Part shown: positions 47,401-56,622 of the stretch, piece by piece | Position numbering within the stretch: the first letter of the stretch is position 1 | Layout of the letters: each line of letters begins with the position of its first letter | Source: Paraglaciecola sp. L3A3 | Lineage (GTDB): Bacteria > Pseudomonadota > Gammaproteobacteria > Enterobacterales > Alteromonadaceae | Length of the DNA stretch: 64,000 bases | Direction of reading: 5' to 3' | NCBI RefSeq assembly: GCF_009796765.1 | Contig: NZ_CP047023.1 | Coordinates: forward strand, 2,587,501-2,651,500 | Notes under the pieces: generated by a model | Database searches by the model: none | What the model saw: the letters and a program-made list of their open reading frames with translations, nothing else | What the model was told of the DNA's origin: nothing | Made by a program: the position numbers and the translations under genes

Positions 47401-48228
47401 ACTTCGGCAAAAATCATCCATTTGCTGTAAAAATGATAATTTAGATAACTTAGCTCGACCATTTAAATTAGCTTTATCCAGTTGCTCAGACACTTGGTTG
47501 TTTAACCACCAAGATTTAACCTGGATGACCAGTATTTGGTAATGATTAATTATGTCAATACAGTCACTTACCGAAAGCTCTTTATGTATCTCGGCCTGCC
47601 GGTGAATAAAATTTTGAATCGATTTAAGTAACACTTCTGGTTTAGCCCAAATCTTTAACACCAACTGCAATACAGGTTTAGCTAATGGCACCATATATTT
47701 GCGCCAGTAATCTTCCACCGCAATCTGTACCCACTCGCTTTCATCCAGAATAAACCCCTGATCGTATAAGGCACCACTTTCAAAGGCATGTTCAGTTAAC
47801 GCTTTTTGACAAAAGCCATGAATAGTGTAAACCGCAGCTTCATCCATTTGTTTACTGGCTAAAGCTAAGCGCTGGCAATCTTGTTCTATGTTGTTAGATT
47901 GTTCGATTAAACTTTGAATAAAGCTATCGTCACTGTGCTGAGCAAAAAAATCCAAATAAGCTTGGCGCAATCTTTGGCGAACTCTTTCTCTTAATTCTGC
48001 TGTCGCTGCATTGGTAAAAGTCACCACCAAAATTTGCTCAACACCTAATGGCTGACACTCATGGCCTAACAATAAACGTAAATATAAATTAACTATTGTA
48101 TAGGTTTTGCCTGTTCCCGCACTGGCTTCAATCAAAGAACTGCCTTGTAAAGGAAACGTCAAAGGCACAAGGGGTTGCATCCCCTCTATAACCGGTTTAT
48201 TGCTGTGTTGTTGGCTTAATTCAGTCAT
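44482..48228 (-). CDS. recB: exodeoxyribonuclease V subunit RecB
   Basis: 3'-5' helicase and nuclease of RecBCD. 1248 residues. Walker A EASAGTGKTYTIVNLYLRLL is near the N-terminus, then DEFQDTDPVQFEVF (Walker B), IGDPKQAIYAFRGADI and TLHASKGLEFPLVF. The C-terminal nuclease domain has IKGYIDLMFEF and VADYKSNHLG, the metal-binding Asp-Lys signature. It begins 10 bp after recC and overlaps recD. Confidence 0.97.
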   Translation of the reverse strand: MTELSQQHSNKPVIEGMQPLVPLTFPLQGSSLIEASAGTGKTYTIVNLYLRLLLGHECQPLGVEQILVVTFTNAATAELRERVRQRLRQAYLDFFAQHSDDSFIQSLIEQSNNIEQDCQRLALASKQMDEAAVYTIHGFCQKALTEHAFESGALYDQGFILDESEWVQIAVEDYWRKYMVPLAKPVLQLVLKIWAKPEVLLKSIQNFIHRQAEIHKELSVSDCIDIINHYQILVIQVKSWWLNNQVSEQLDKANLNGRAKLSKLSFLQQMDDFCRSDLLQMPKDLGSWDDLVPEKVAKAAKKGSADLSHLDFNQFELCVQSLENCQNAIKVSFSQQAIEVVRDNLQSQKQRLQMLSPDDLLTGLQRALSAEENTLASAIRHTYPAALIDEFQDTDPVQFEVFSQIYSADEEAQQQTCWIMIGDPKQAIYAFRGADIYTYIEAKKRIPPSRHFTLATNWRSAANLVGAINHLFVSSSKGFLFEDNIPFYPVAAGRDFNSAEHSGLRINGSTIHSLHFEHFCSDTDPVVSEKDAQPVLAQSMANHICEWLTLAKTEQAQINGKPVKAGDCCVLVRNRYEASIIKDALSAVNVDSVFLARNSVFDTQIAQDLYRLLKAISQPSEEKLLKTALMSELFALTAKQLDELFNNELAWQNILEQRFIWHQTWNKKGLMAALNLAFGYFNVEQVLVSQYKDGLRRITNLRHLVELLQQQSLKLQGEAELIHWFESCLLEPDHNSESQQLRLESDSNLVQIVTLHASKGLEFPLVFIPFGPSFKSSKNAIYHNEQEQLEVDFLNSDQAVFKAEYERLAEDVRLFYVAVTRAVYYCNIGIWNINLAPSKKLSGFTQSALGCLLLSELDPSDAEVNGAISNQHIHQSIAELAKHCDVSYQALSQIEPLNQGYIDDTKQVDVSLHCLQLDHKVQRTWRLTSYSAISRQQIHVDMPTPGLDEGQDLNPQEIHHQEQTLELTDLKSPFTFERGANAGSFLHGVLENIDFQQLDNLTEVIQQQSIKFAIDPSWQECLHTWLTEVIHSPFNKVLDPTKETNSDNEIALFRLSKEQVKVEMEFYMPLHQVQVHDFNRVINQYFPQHYRHYQFETLNGMIKGYIDLMFEFDGQYYVADYKSNHLGDDHQSYNEAAMEKGMTEHDYHLQAILYTLALHRWLKNRLPDYNYEKHIGGAYYLFIRGMSNSTNLQDTSCNGVYYLKPEQSLIENLDRLFDGKTEELTQVLTANTQAQVSKNQTEGQLDLW

Positions 48229-48238
48229 ATAGTCCAGC

Positions 48239-51200
48239 TTATTTCTGTTTTTCTAGCGCTAGCAAAGGTAACAATAAAGACTCTGCTAATGCGGTGAATT
48301 CACTAAAACACTCAGATAAATCTGGGCACACTCTTTGAGTGTGAACTTCATCGCCTTCGCCAGAACTAAACTGGTTACCTTTAAATGCTTGAATGGTTTT
48401 ATTTTGATCTTCTGTTTTCAGCCACTGCCAAGCTGTTTTAGGATAAAAATGTACCACTTGTCTTTGCCCGAAAACATACACATTTAGCCAATTATTTAAG
48501 GCACTCTCTGCTACTTCTTTATCTATCACAGGTAAACGATATAACTTTTCAACACTTACAAAAAAGGCACTGTCTAGACCTTGTTTCGGTGGGCTGACAC
48601 ATAAACATAACCAATATAAATAGAGGATAACTTTATCTTTTTCTCTGAGCTTACCGGGTCGCCATAAAATAAGATTTTGCCCATATATATGCTTAATCCG
48701 CCCAGTAACAGTATGTTGATGAATGTTTATATCAAGATCAACATGACTTCTGTGTGAGCCAGCCAACAGCTCGATCATTTGTTTCGCTATATTTTCACTT
48801 TGTTGCAGTAAAGGTTGAATTGCTAGATCACCAGTCACGCCAATAGGTAATAAACCTTGAGCACGAAACTCAGTGACTAACTCATTAACACCAGACTTCT
48901 GTAGTTGCTTATTATCTTGAAACTGCTGAACCATAACATTTACCAAAGCGTCGTTAATTTGATATCTATCTAGTCCATCAAATGCAAAAGGCTCTAAATC
49001 AGTATTATTATCAGCCAAAGGATAAAAACGGCTTTGCCAACGATTAACGAAAAATACCTTGGCTGGATTCAGATAAAACTCAATTAATTCATCTAAATCA
49101 ATCCTAGTATTGACTTGAATATCTTGCTGTTCTTGTTGTTCGAAGAACGAAGGAGTTTCTACTTTTTGCAGGGTTTGCTGTGCAATTTTTGCAATCGCCG
49201 GATTAAAACTGATTAAATTTTTGTGACTGTCGTCAAAATAAGCTAATTCAAAAGCGTGTAATTTATGGCTAACTAATAGATGTTTAAGTAAGTTATGTTC
49301 TGTTTGTTCAACATCCAATGTCAGCTCACCTTGTAAGGCAAAACCTTGCTGGCAATACTCTAATAATTCACTGAGTAAAATAGACGGAGATAAAGCACTA
49401 TTATTTTTTTGGCTATAGCCTTGGTAACTTAAATACAATTGTTCTCTAGCTGACAGCAAGGCTTCTAAAAATAAGTAACGATCGTCTAAACGTCTTGACC
49501 TGTCCCCTCTTTTTACCGGAGCCAAACGCATTAAATCAAATCCCATAGGCACACTTTGTCTTGGATAGTCAGTGTCGTTCATGCCTAATAAACAGACCAT
49601 TTTAAAAGGAATACTCCGCATGGGCATCAGGGTACAAAAGTTAATATAGCCAGCTAAAAATCGCTGTCCTACTCCTTTTTCTTGAATATTTTGTTCTAGT
49701 TCACTAACAAAAACGTCTTGTTCCAACTCGCCAGTAAATTGGCTTTGATGAGACAATATAGCCTCAAGAGATTCACGAACGGAAATAAGTTCTATTTGTT
49801 CATTTTCTTCAACTAAATATAACTGTTCTAGCAACTGTAAAGCGCCTGTAACCTTAGTATTTATATTCTGCTTTTGTTGGCAAAAATTTAGTGCCGATAA
49901 TATTACTTGGATAACGCTATAACACTTACCTAAGGCTACAGATTGTTGACCTTCGATATCTGCATAGGGAGCAATGAGTTCATCATGACCTTGAAACAAA
50001 CTGTTTGCTGACATAGCAAAACCGGCAAGCAAACGTTGTAAACCAAACAACCAAGTGTTTTGTTTTTCTGCAGGTAAATCCCAACGGGTTTTATCCTTAC
50101 CATCCCAGCCCCAGCGGATCCCAGCATCATTTAACCAATGTTGGATCAATTCATATTCTTGCAAACTAATATCAAATTTCCGCTGCACCGCAGGCACTTC
50201 TAACAAGGACAACACTTCAGAAAGCGTTAACCGGCTCTGATGTAATTTCATGATATTAATAAAGCTAATGATCAGCGGTGATACTTGAGCAAAATTCCGA
50301 TCTGAGATGGCATAAGGAATATACAAGTCACTTTGCACAGCACCAAACACCCCTTCAATATATGGCGCATAAGTCGCTACATCAGGCATCATCACAATTA
50401 TATCTGCTGGCGACCACGCAGGATTATCGTTGAACCGTTTTAATAATTGATCATGTAAAATTTCTAATTCACGTATTTTAGAGTGACAGGCATGAACTTG
50501 TAATGAATTATCAGTTGGCGAAATTTCAATTTTGGGGTACTCAACACCATTACTTAATAACTCACTGGCAGCTAAATCATTAGCGGTATTTCTAAACTGT
50601 AAATTATTAATATCCAGTTGAATGTGTTCTAACAAACTTGCGGCAGTTTGCTCAATAAAACAATCCTGCTGCTGCAAATCGAAAGACAACAACATGTCTT
50701 GATAATCACGGCCTAGTTTGCCCCAAGAAGCCAATAAAGGATTACCTACATCTAACAATTCAGCACCAATGTCAGGTTTATCAATGGCTTTAAGTTGAGC
50801 TTTAGCTTGGGTTTTTCTATCGACTATATCGCCCCAATAATGTTGACTTGGATTAAACCAGAAGATCAATACTTCGCGACTTTTAGCTAACGCATTCAAT
50901 ACTTCTAATTGTTGTAAAGGCATAGCGGATATACCAAACACCATAAGAGGTTTTTCATTGACGTTATGACTATCCGAGACTTCAACATTTTGTAAAGCTG
51001 TTAATAAACCTTGATGTAAGTTAGCTCTGTGGTAGGGCGATTCATCGAGATCTTCACTATATTGGACTAGTGCACGCCATAAAATAGGTTGCCAGGCATG
51101 AGTTTGCTCTGCGCTCAATTGTGAAAACCCTTGAGATAAATAAGCTAAATTATCATCCCCCTGCTCCCAACTTAAAATCCATTCTGGTCGATAAACCAAA

Positions 51201-51616
51201 TATTGATCATAAACATCGGCAATTTTGCCCGCTAGTTGATACAACTTTAATGCTTGATCATCAGCCAAATATCGTTTGATGGGGGCAAACTCATCTTGCT
51301 CTAATAGCGTGGGTAAAAGGCTCATTATTTTCCAAGCCATATTCGGTTTGGTAAAAGCTGATTGTTCTGGTAAACCTTGAATATGTTGACGATATAATTG
51401 CCAAATAAAACTAGAGGGCAAAGGAAAATCAATATTAGCGGCAATGCCTAGGGATTCGGCAATTTTTATTTTTAACCACTGTGACATACCTGGACTTTGT
51501 ACTAACACTTGGTCGGGTTCGAAAATTGAATGGCCTTGTTGCGCGGTTTCTCTGAAACAACTTATTAGAGTTTCAGCTAACACTTCCATTTTGTTTGATT
51601 GGATCAGATGTAACAT
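48239..51616 (-). CDS. recC: exodeoxyribonuclease V subunit RecC
   Basis: Chi-recognition subunit of RecBCD. 1125 residues from the ATG at 51616 (MLHLIQSNKMEVLAE), which aligns with the E. coli RecC start MLRVYHSNRLDVLEA. The open frame continues 86 codons upstream to 51874, but that part runs antisense to ppk2 and lacks resemblance to RecC. Conserved segments include LVQSPGMSQWLK and IAANIDFPLPSSFIW. It is the first gene of recC-recB-recD and is divergent from ppk2 with 94 bp between. Confidence 0.95.
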   Translation of the reverse strand: MLHLIQSNKMEVLAETLISCFRETAQQGHSIFEPDQVLVQSPGMSQWLKIKIAESLGIAANIDFPLPSSFIWQLYRQHIQGLPEQSAFTKPNMAWKIMSLLPTLLEQDEFAPIKRYLADDQALKLYQLAGKIADVYDQYLVYRPEWILSWEQGDDNLAYLSQGFSQLSAEQTHAWQPILWRALVQYSEDLDESPYHRANLHQGLLTALQNVEVSDSHNVNEKPLMVFGISAMPLQQLEVLNALAKSREVLIFWFNPSQHYWGDIVDRKTQAKAQLKAIDKPDIGAELLDVGNPLLASWGKLGRDYQDMLLSFDLQQQDCFIEQTAASLLEHIQLDINNLQFRNTANDLAASELLSNGVEYPKIEISPTDNSLQVHACHSKIRELEILHDQLLKRFNDNPAWSPADIIVMMPDVATYAPYIEGVFGAVQSDLYIPYAISDRNFAQVSPLIISFINIMKLHQSRLTLSEVLSLLEVPAVQRKFDISLQEYELIQHWLNDAGIRWGWDGKDKTRWDLPAEKQNTWLFGLQRLLAGFAMSANSLFQGHDELIAPYADIEGQQSVALGKCYSVIQVILSALNFCQQKQNINTKVTGALQLLEQLYLVEENEQIELISVRESLEAILSHQSQFTGELEQDVFVSELEQNIQEKGVGQRFLAGYINFCTLMPMRSIPFKMVCLLGMNDTDYPRQSVPMGFDLMRLAPVKRGDRSRRLDDRYLFLEALLSAREQLYLSYQGYSQKNNSALSPSILLSELLEYCQQGFALQGELTLDVEQTEHNLLKHLLVSHKLHAFELAYFDDSHKNLISFNPAIAKIAQQTLQKVETPSFFEQQEQQDIQVNTRIDLDELIEFYLNPAKVFFVNRWQSRFYPLADNNTDLEPFAFDGLDRYQINDALVNVMVQQFQDNKQLQKSGVNELVTEFRAQGLLPIGVTGDLAIQPLLQQSENIAKQMIELLAGSHRSHVDLDINIHQHTVTGRIKHIYGQNLILWRPGKLREKDKVILYLYWLCLCVSPPKQGLDSAFFVSVEKLYRLPVIDKEVAESALNNWLNVYVFGQRQVVHFYPKTAWQWLKTEDQNKTIQAFKGNQFSSGEGDEVHTQRVCPDLSECFSEFTALAESLLLPLLALEKQK

Positions 51617-51710
51617 GTGCAAATTTATATTGATAAGATACAAGACTAGAATTAGTCTAACAAAGTCTATGATTTTAAAACTAATTTTATTTAATTCAGG
51701 CAACAAATAA

Positions 51711-52484
51711 ATGAAAAAACATGAATATGAAGAACATATCTCAAAACTGCAAATTGAATTAGTTAACCTACAAGAATGGGTGCAAACTACTGGGGCAAAA
51801 GTTGTCGTTATTTTTGAAGGTAGAGACGCTGCGGGTAAAGGCGGAGTCATTAAAACCATCACCTCACGACTCAATCCAAGGATAGTAAAGGTTGTAGCCC
51901 TAGGAAAACCTACAGAGAAAGAGCGCAGTCAATGGTATTTCCAACGATATGTCAGTCACCTGCCCGCTGGCGGAGAAATTATATTATTTGACCGTAGTTG
52001 GTATAATCGGGCTGGTGTTGAAAAAGTCATGGGATTTTGTACTGATGCAGAATACCAAGACTTTTTAACTAGCTGTCCAGAATTTGAAACTATGCTAATT
52101 CGCTCGGGCATCACTCTGATTAAATATTGGTTCTCAGTGTCACAAGAAAAACAAGAAGAACGTTTTTTAGAGCGTTTAGATAATCCCCTAAAACGTTGGA
52201 AATTTTCAGATATGGACTTAGTCTCTCGCAGTAAATGGACTGAGTATTCAAAAGCTAAAGATGCAATGTTAAAATACACAGATACAAATTTAAGCCCTTG
52301 GTACAACATAGAAGCAGATAATAAAAAAGCAGCAAGAGTGAATTGTATTAGCCACTTGTTATCACTTATTGATTATCAAAGTTATAATCACAAAAGCGTG
52401 AAATTGCCTAAAGTATCGCCTATTCAATATAAACGACCAGACAAATGTACTCTACGTTCAGTGCCTAATAAATATAAGTCATAA
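51711..52484 (+). CDS. ppk2: polyphosphate kinase 2
   Basis: Transfers phosphate between polyphosphate and nucleotides, usually making ADP or ATP/GTP. 257 residues, a single-domain class I PPK2. Walker A is GRDAAGKGG (residues 37-45). Walker B includes D94-R95 in LFDRSWYNRAG, and the lid region follows with NPLKRWKFSDMD. It is alone on the plus strand, upstream of xthA with a 107-bp gap. Confidence 0.94.
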   Translation: MKKHEYEEHISKLQIELVNLQEWVQTTGAKVVVIFEGRDAAGKGGVIKTITSRLNPRIVKVVALGKPTEKERSQWYFQRYVSHLPAGGEIILFDRSWYNRAGVEKVMGFCTDAEYQDFLTSCPEFETMLIRSGITLIKYWFSVSQEKQEERFLERLDNPLKRWKFSDMDLVSRSKWTEYSKAKDAMLKYTDTNLSPWYNIEADNKKAARVNCISHLLSLIDYQSYNHKSVKLPKVSPIQYKRPDKCTLRSVPNKYKS

Positions 52485-52591
52485 GAACAAATTAATTTAA
52501 GTGTCTATTTAAACACTTGTTCTTGATGGCATAACCTTTCACAATAAAGACCATTATTTTCTCTTTATTTTTATTCAGGTACTCATAAAAC

Positions 52592-53407
52592 ATGAAAGTC
52601 ATTTCTTTTAATATCAACGGAATACGTGCGCGTCTTCATCAATTACAAGCTTTAATAGACAAGCACCAACCGGATATTATTGGCTTACAAGAAATCAAAG
52701 TTCATAACGAACAGTTTCCCATAGCAGATGTTGAAGCTATGGGCTACAAGGTCTACTTTCATGGCCAAAAAGCCCATTATGGTGTGGCTATGTTATGTAA
52801 AAAAGAAGCAATTGATGTGCAATATGGTTTTCCTAGTGATGACGAGGAAGCTCAGCGGCGCATGATCATGGTCACCTACCCCATGGATAATGGGGAAACA
52901 GTACGTATTTTGAATGGTTATTTTCCACAAGGTGAAAACCAAAATCACGAAACTAAATACCCAGCTAAACGTAAATATTATCAAGATTTAATGGGCTATT
53001 TAAATGAATATCATACACCTGAAGATAATGTGATCGTGATGGGTGATGTGAATATCTCTCACACAGATCTAGATATCGGTATAGGCGAACCTAATCGAAA
53101 ACGTTGGTTACAAACCAAAAAATGTAGCTTTTTACCTGAAGAGCGTGATTGGTTAAATACGCTAATTGATTGGGGATTTACAGATGGTTTCAGAGCATTG
53201 CATCCGCTTGAAGCAGAAAAATACAGTTGGTTTGATTATCGGTCTAAAGGGTTCCCTGACAACCGAGGATTACGTATTGATCTCATATTAGCCACTAAAA
53301 ACTTGCATGAAACCATCCAAGAAGCAGATGTAGATTATGAATTAAGAGGAATTGAAAAACCTTCCGATCACGCACCCATTTGGTCTGTATTTAATAGCAA
53401 AGTTTAA
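52592..53407 (+). CDS. xthA: exodeoxyribonuclease III
   Basis: AP endonuclease and 3'-5' exonuclease of base excision repair. 271 residues. The EEP-fold metal and catalytic residues are visible: N7 in [10 protein letters not shown]34 in [15 protein letters not shown], and the C-terminal SDHAPIW. The length and motifs match E. coli Xth. It is followed 24 bp later by a membrane-protein gene on the same strand. Confidence 0.95.
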   Translation: MKVISFNINGIRARLHQLQALIDKHQPDIIGLQEIKVHNEQFPIADVEAMGYKVYFHGQKAHYGVAMLCKKEAIDVQYGFPSDDEEAQRRMIMVTYPMDNGETVRILNGYFPQGENQNHETKYPAKRKYYQDLMGYLNEYHTPEDNVIVMGDVNISHTDLDIGIGEPNRKRWLQTKKCSFLPEERDWLNTLIDWGFTDGFRALHPLEAEKYSWFDYRSKGFPDNRGLRIDLILATKNLHETIQEADVDYELRGIEKPSDHAPIWSVFNSKV

Positions 53408-53431
53408 AATAACTAGTTGTAAAGGTTCGTA

Positions 53432-54103
53432 GTGGAAAACACAGTTCAATTCAGCACAATACAATTAATAGCAAGTATTATTAGTTTAATAGTTGCCTAT
53501 TTATTGTTTAAAAACCTGCCGCTGACTCAGCTCAAAGTGAATAAAAAACTTCAGCACTTAGTGTTTGGTTGCTGTGCCAGTGTATTTATTTTGTGGATGT
53601 TTAGAACAGGTATTTATGAAGGGTTAACTGTGCATTTTTTATGGTTAGCCGCTTTACCTTTAATACTAGGCTTTAGATGGGCTATGTTCAGCGCCTGTTT
53701 AGTCTTATTGGGGGTCACTTTGACCGGTGAAGAAAACGTAAATATGTTGGGTGTTAACTTTTTGCTTGGAGTTTTATTACCTATTTCTATCACTTATGGC
53801 ATATATAGTTTTACATTTCATAAGCTGCCTAGAAATATTTTTATCTACATATTTTTATGCGCATTTATCCCCGGCGCATTAACCATAGCTTTAAAAATGA
53901 TGGCGCTTAGTGGCTATTATTACTTAGATGGAGTGTACGATTGGCCAACCATTCATGATAATTATTTCATCATTACAAGTTTGATGTTGTTCCCAGAAGC
54001 CATGTTTAACGGTATGACCATTACTATTTTGGTGATCCATAAACCTCATTGGGTGTGCACCTTTCATGACAAGCTTTACCTAAAAAACAATCATACCCCC
54101 TAG
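53432..54103 (+). CDS. polytopic membrane protein (COG3235-like)
   Basis: 223 residues with about six membrane helices. It resembles the COG3235 group, sometimes annotated as energy-coupling factor permease-like, based on the helix pattern and the segment PEAMFNGMTITILVIHKP near the C-terminus. It starts with GTG at 53432, supported by AAAGG at 53421-53425. It may be co-transcribed with xthA. The substrate, if any, is unknown. It is convergent with the RNase H-like gene, 17 bp away. Confidence 0.65.
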   Translation: MENTVQFSTIQLIASIISLIVAYLLFKNLPLTQLKVNKKLQHLVFGCCASVFILWMFRTGIYEGLTVHFLWLAALPLILGFRWAMFSACLVLLGVTLTGEENVNMLGVNFLLGVLLPISITYGIYSFTFHKLPRNIFIYIFLCAFIPGALTIALKMMALSGYYYLDGVYDWPTIHDNYFIITSLMLFPEAMFNGMTITILVIHKPHWVCTFHDKLYLKNNHTP

Positions 54104-54120
54104 ATATTTATTGTTTTTAG

Positions 54121-54627
54121 TTAGATATTAGTTGAAAACTCTTGTCTTAATGCTTGTCTGGCTTTCTTATCTACCAAACTGAACACTTTATCAATAACAT
54201 CTTTACTTGATGTTGCTTGATGCCCTACGACCTTAACAAACTGGCATTTTATGCTAGCGGTTAAATGGTAAAATTCTTGATACAACTGATAATTACTGTG
54301 AAGTTTATTTTTACTCGTCATATATCGATTCTGTTCAAGTCGAACTTGCCGGTCAGGCAAACCGATAATATTTTGGCAATCGGTATAAATGGTTAAACTT
54401 ATATTTTTATCATCACTAATGGTCGTTATGTCTTGTAATGCCCACAACAGGGTTTGTAACTCCAACTTTGTCGAACTAGTTTGGGTAAAGCGTTTAATAT
54501 TAACGTCATTTGTAAGGATATCTACTAAAGCACTTCGTTCAGTGACCACCAAGTAAGCACCATACCCGACCTTCAACTTAGTATTAACACTAGCGTCTGT
54601 GAAAACCTGTAAATGTTGAATAGACAT
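54121..54627 (-). CDS. RNase H-like protein
   Basis: 168 residues of the RNase H fold. The four catalytic acids are in place: D11 in VFTDAS, E56 in KLELQTLLWAL, D83 in IYTDCQNI and D153 in LVDKKARQAL. It is shorter and more divergent than RNHI, with an insertion around residues 85-115, so RNA-DNA hybrid cleavage is likely but not certain. It starts 2 bp after the stop of the PAS-GGDEF gene, making it the third gene of the RsbQ operon. What it adds to that module is unclear. Confidence 0.75.
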   Translation of the reverse strand: MSIQHLQVFTDASVNTKLKVGYGAYLVVTERSALVDILTNDVNIKRFTQTSSTKLELQTLLWALQDITTISDDKNISLTIYTDCQNIIGLPDRQVRLEQNRYMTSKNKLHSNYQLYQEFYHLTASIKCQFVKVVGHQATSSKDVIDKVFSLVDKKARQALRQEFSTNI

Positions 54628-54629
54628 AA

Positions 54630-55526
54630 CTAGTGGGTCGCAACTGCAGTTTTGTTTCGCCCGGAGTTCTTGGCATCGTAAAGAGCTTTGTCAGATAAAT
54701 TTAATAGTAGATCAAATTGTTTGTTGATATCTTTTTGGCTGACCACTAAGCCGATACTCACAGTAATATGTAAATTATCAACTGATTGACTTTGTACCTT
54801 TTTCCTTAATTTTTCGGCAAATATAAAGGCATTTTTCTCATCCATGTGAGGTAATACCATTACAAACTCTTCTCCCCCTACCCGTGCAATTAAATCATTA
54901 GTGCGTCGACCTTCGGTCAATATGTTGGCTAAGTTCACTAGAACCTTATCACCAGCTTGATGACCATAGGTATCATTAACATGTTTAAAAAAATCCACAT
55001 CGATTGTTAGCAATGCATAGGTCGATGAATATCTCGCCACTAAATGAGATAGCCTGTCGGCCTGAACTAAAAGTTCGCGCCTATTTAACAAGCCTGTTAG
55101 AGGATCTGTTGTCGCCATGAGAAACAATTCTTGCGACTGTTCTTCCAGTTTATTTTTGGTCTGAATCAACTCACTATACAGCTTGTCTCGGTTTGTACAT
55201 GAGGTCATTGACCAAAAAGAACGACCATCTTCAACTAACCGAATATTAGCCACAACAGATATAGCGACACCATCTAACCCAATCCAATTCAGCTGAATTT
55301 CTTGCACAAGCTTTTCGTTTAGTAGGATTGGAAACACATAACTATCGATAAAAATGTTTGAAGCTTTTGTAAAGCAATTAGCTATGGGAGTATTGATTAG
55401 TTTATTGCGAGGTAGACCACTTAATTTGTTAAGATAGTCATTGCAAAAAAGAATGTTTCTATCTTGGTTTACAACCATATGCCCAGAACAAAAATCATCT
55501 AAATTTGCAATACTGACCTGGGTCAT
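54630..55526 (-). CDS. PAS-GGDEF diguanylate cyclase
   Basis: Makes c-di-GMP, probably in response to its PAS domain. 298 residues, no membrane segment. PAS covers about residues 1-112 (MVVNQDRNILFCNDYLNKLSG, then NWIGLDGVAISV). A helical linker at about 113-140 leads to GGDEF starting at TTDPLTGLLNRREL. The active site GGEEF is at 217-221 and the inhibitory RxxD motif is intact at R208-D211 (RTND), so feedback by c-di-GMP is expected. Its start codon overlaps the stop of the RsbQ-like gene as TAATG, so the two are translated together. By analogy with RsbP, the PAS domain is the likely RsbQ partner. Confidence 0.9.
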   Translation of the reverse strand: MTQVSIANLDDFCSGHMVVNQDRNILFCNDYLNKLSGLPRNKLINTPIANCFTKASNIFIDSYVFPILLNEKLVQEIQLNWIGLDGVAISVVANIRLVEDGRSFWSMTSCTNRDKLYSELIQTKNKLEEQSQELFLMATTDPLTGLLNRRELLVQADRLSHLVARYSSTYALLTIDVDFFKHVNDTYGHQAGDKVLVNLANILTEGRRTNDLIARVGGEEFVMVLPHMDEKNAFIFAEKLRKKVQSQSVDNLHITVSIGLVVSQKDINKQFDLLLNLSDKALYDAKNSGRNKTAVATH

Positions 55527-56332
55527 TAATGACTCTCAAGAAAACGCAGCACTATCGGAGTAATGTCTAAATAATTGGTCATGTGCAAACAATGACCTTC
55601 GGCATCAATAACCACAAGCTGGCTATTGACTATATTTTTATGCATATATTCGCCAACTTTTACATCGGCCAATGCGTCCGAAGAGCTTTGTAGGATCAGC
55701 ACCTCGCACTTCATGTCATTTAAAATGTCTCGATGGTCTGAAAAAAATGTGGCTTTAGCAAACGTTTTTGCCACTATTGGGTCTGTACTACAGAAACTAC
55801 CAGATAGTTCACCGATAAGCTCTTGCGATTGCGAGCTACCTATAACAAGTGGGGCTAAATAGTTAGCCCAACCGATATAGTTTTTATCCATTAGATCTAT
55901 CAATTCTTCTAAATCTTGGCGCTCAAATCCACCTTGATAATCTGGGGGAATATTTAAGAAACAAGGTGAGGGACAGATCATAATAATTTTTTTAATTATT
56001 TGTGGAACATCAAGAGAGGCGATAGAAGCAATAATTGAACTCACAGAATGACCAATAATAGTCACATCTTTAAGTTGTAACTCGTCAATAATCTCGATTA
56101 TATCTTGCGCATATCCTTCTAGTGTTGAATATCGATTTTGTGAATATTCTGCTAACAATGAATTTCCAGAACCTACGTAATCAAACAAGATGACTTGATA
56201 GTGTTTTTCTAACTCAGCCAGCATAAATCGCCACATATTTTGATCACAGCCGAATCCATGGGCAAGCATCAATGTTGGGGCATTATTTAAACCTGAGACT
56301 TTGACGTTATTTCGTAATGATACGTTATGCAT
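55526..56332 (-). CDS. RsbQ-type alpha/beta hydrolase
   Basis: Cytoplasmic hydrolase of the RsbQ/KAI2/D14 group, 268 residues. The triad is S96 in IGHSVSSI, D219 in SSSDALAD and H247 in AEGHCLHM, the residue numbers I recall for B. subtilis RsbQ. Long matching segments include FGCDQNMW, VILFDYVGSG, NRYSTLEGYAQD, PSPCFLN, KNYIGWA and FCSTDP. In B. subtilis, RsbQ binds a small molecule and activates the PAS phosphatase RsbP under energy stress. Here the next, overlapping gene is a PAS-GGDEF protein, implying the same input controls c-di-GMP (inference). Confidence 0.93.
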   Translation of the reverse strand: MHNVSLRNNVKVSGLNNAPTLMLAHGFGCDQNMWRFMLAELEKHYQVILFDYVGSGNSLLAEYSQNRYSTLEGYAQDIIEIIDELQLKDVTIIGHSVSSIIASIASLDVPQIIKKIIMICPSPCFLNIPPDYQGGFERQDLEELIDLMDKNYIGWANYLAPLVIGSSQSQELIGELSGSFCSTDPIVAKTFAKATFFSDHRDILNDMKCEVLILQSSSDALADVKVGEYMHKNIVNSQLVVIDAEGHCLHMTNYLDITPIVLRFLESH

Positions 56333-56490
56333 ATTAAACTATTATTTTCTGCTCTTGAATATAAACTCAGTATACAGATAGCATCCATGCAGTCACTCGG
56401 CTAATGAATATTAATTTAAGTTCGAGGCTTGTTTCACCAATTCATAATAAAAAGTGAGCTCTCAGAATACCCCCCTAAAAAGCACTTGAA

Positions 56491-56519
56491 ATCATTTTAA
56501 GCCCCGTATATAAAATGAT
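56491..56519. promoter_or_regulatory. inverted repeat between marC and the RsbQ operon
   Basis: ATCATTTT and AAAATGAT are separated by 13 bp, about 160 bp before the RsbQ-like gene. It could be an operator of the operon or part of a weak marC terminator. The rest of 56333-56622 shows nothing else. Confidence 0.25.
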
Positions 56520-56622
56520 GCTAAATCATTACTTCGTTTGAAATTAAGATTATTATTAAAACTAATAGGGTAAACAATCAGAGATGATTTATTTCTGGTG
56601 TAAACATATAGTTGTTTGTGGT

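Noticed and set aside
51617..51874. An 86-codon N-terminal extension of recC
   Set aside because: It is open by chance opposite ppk2, has no RecC similarity, and the ATG at 51616 matches the E. coli start.
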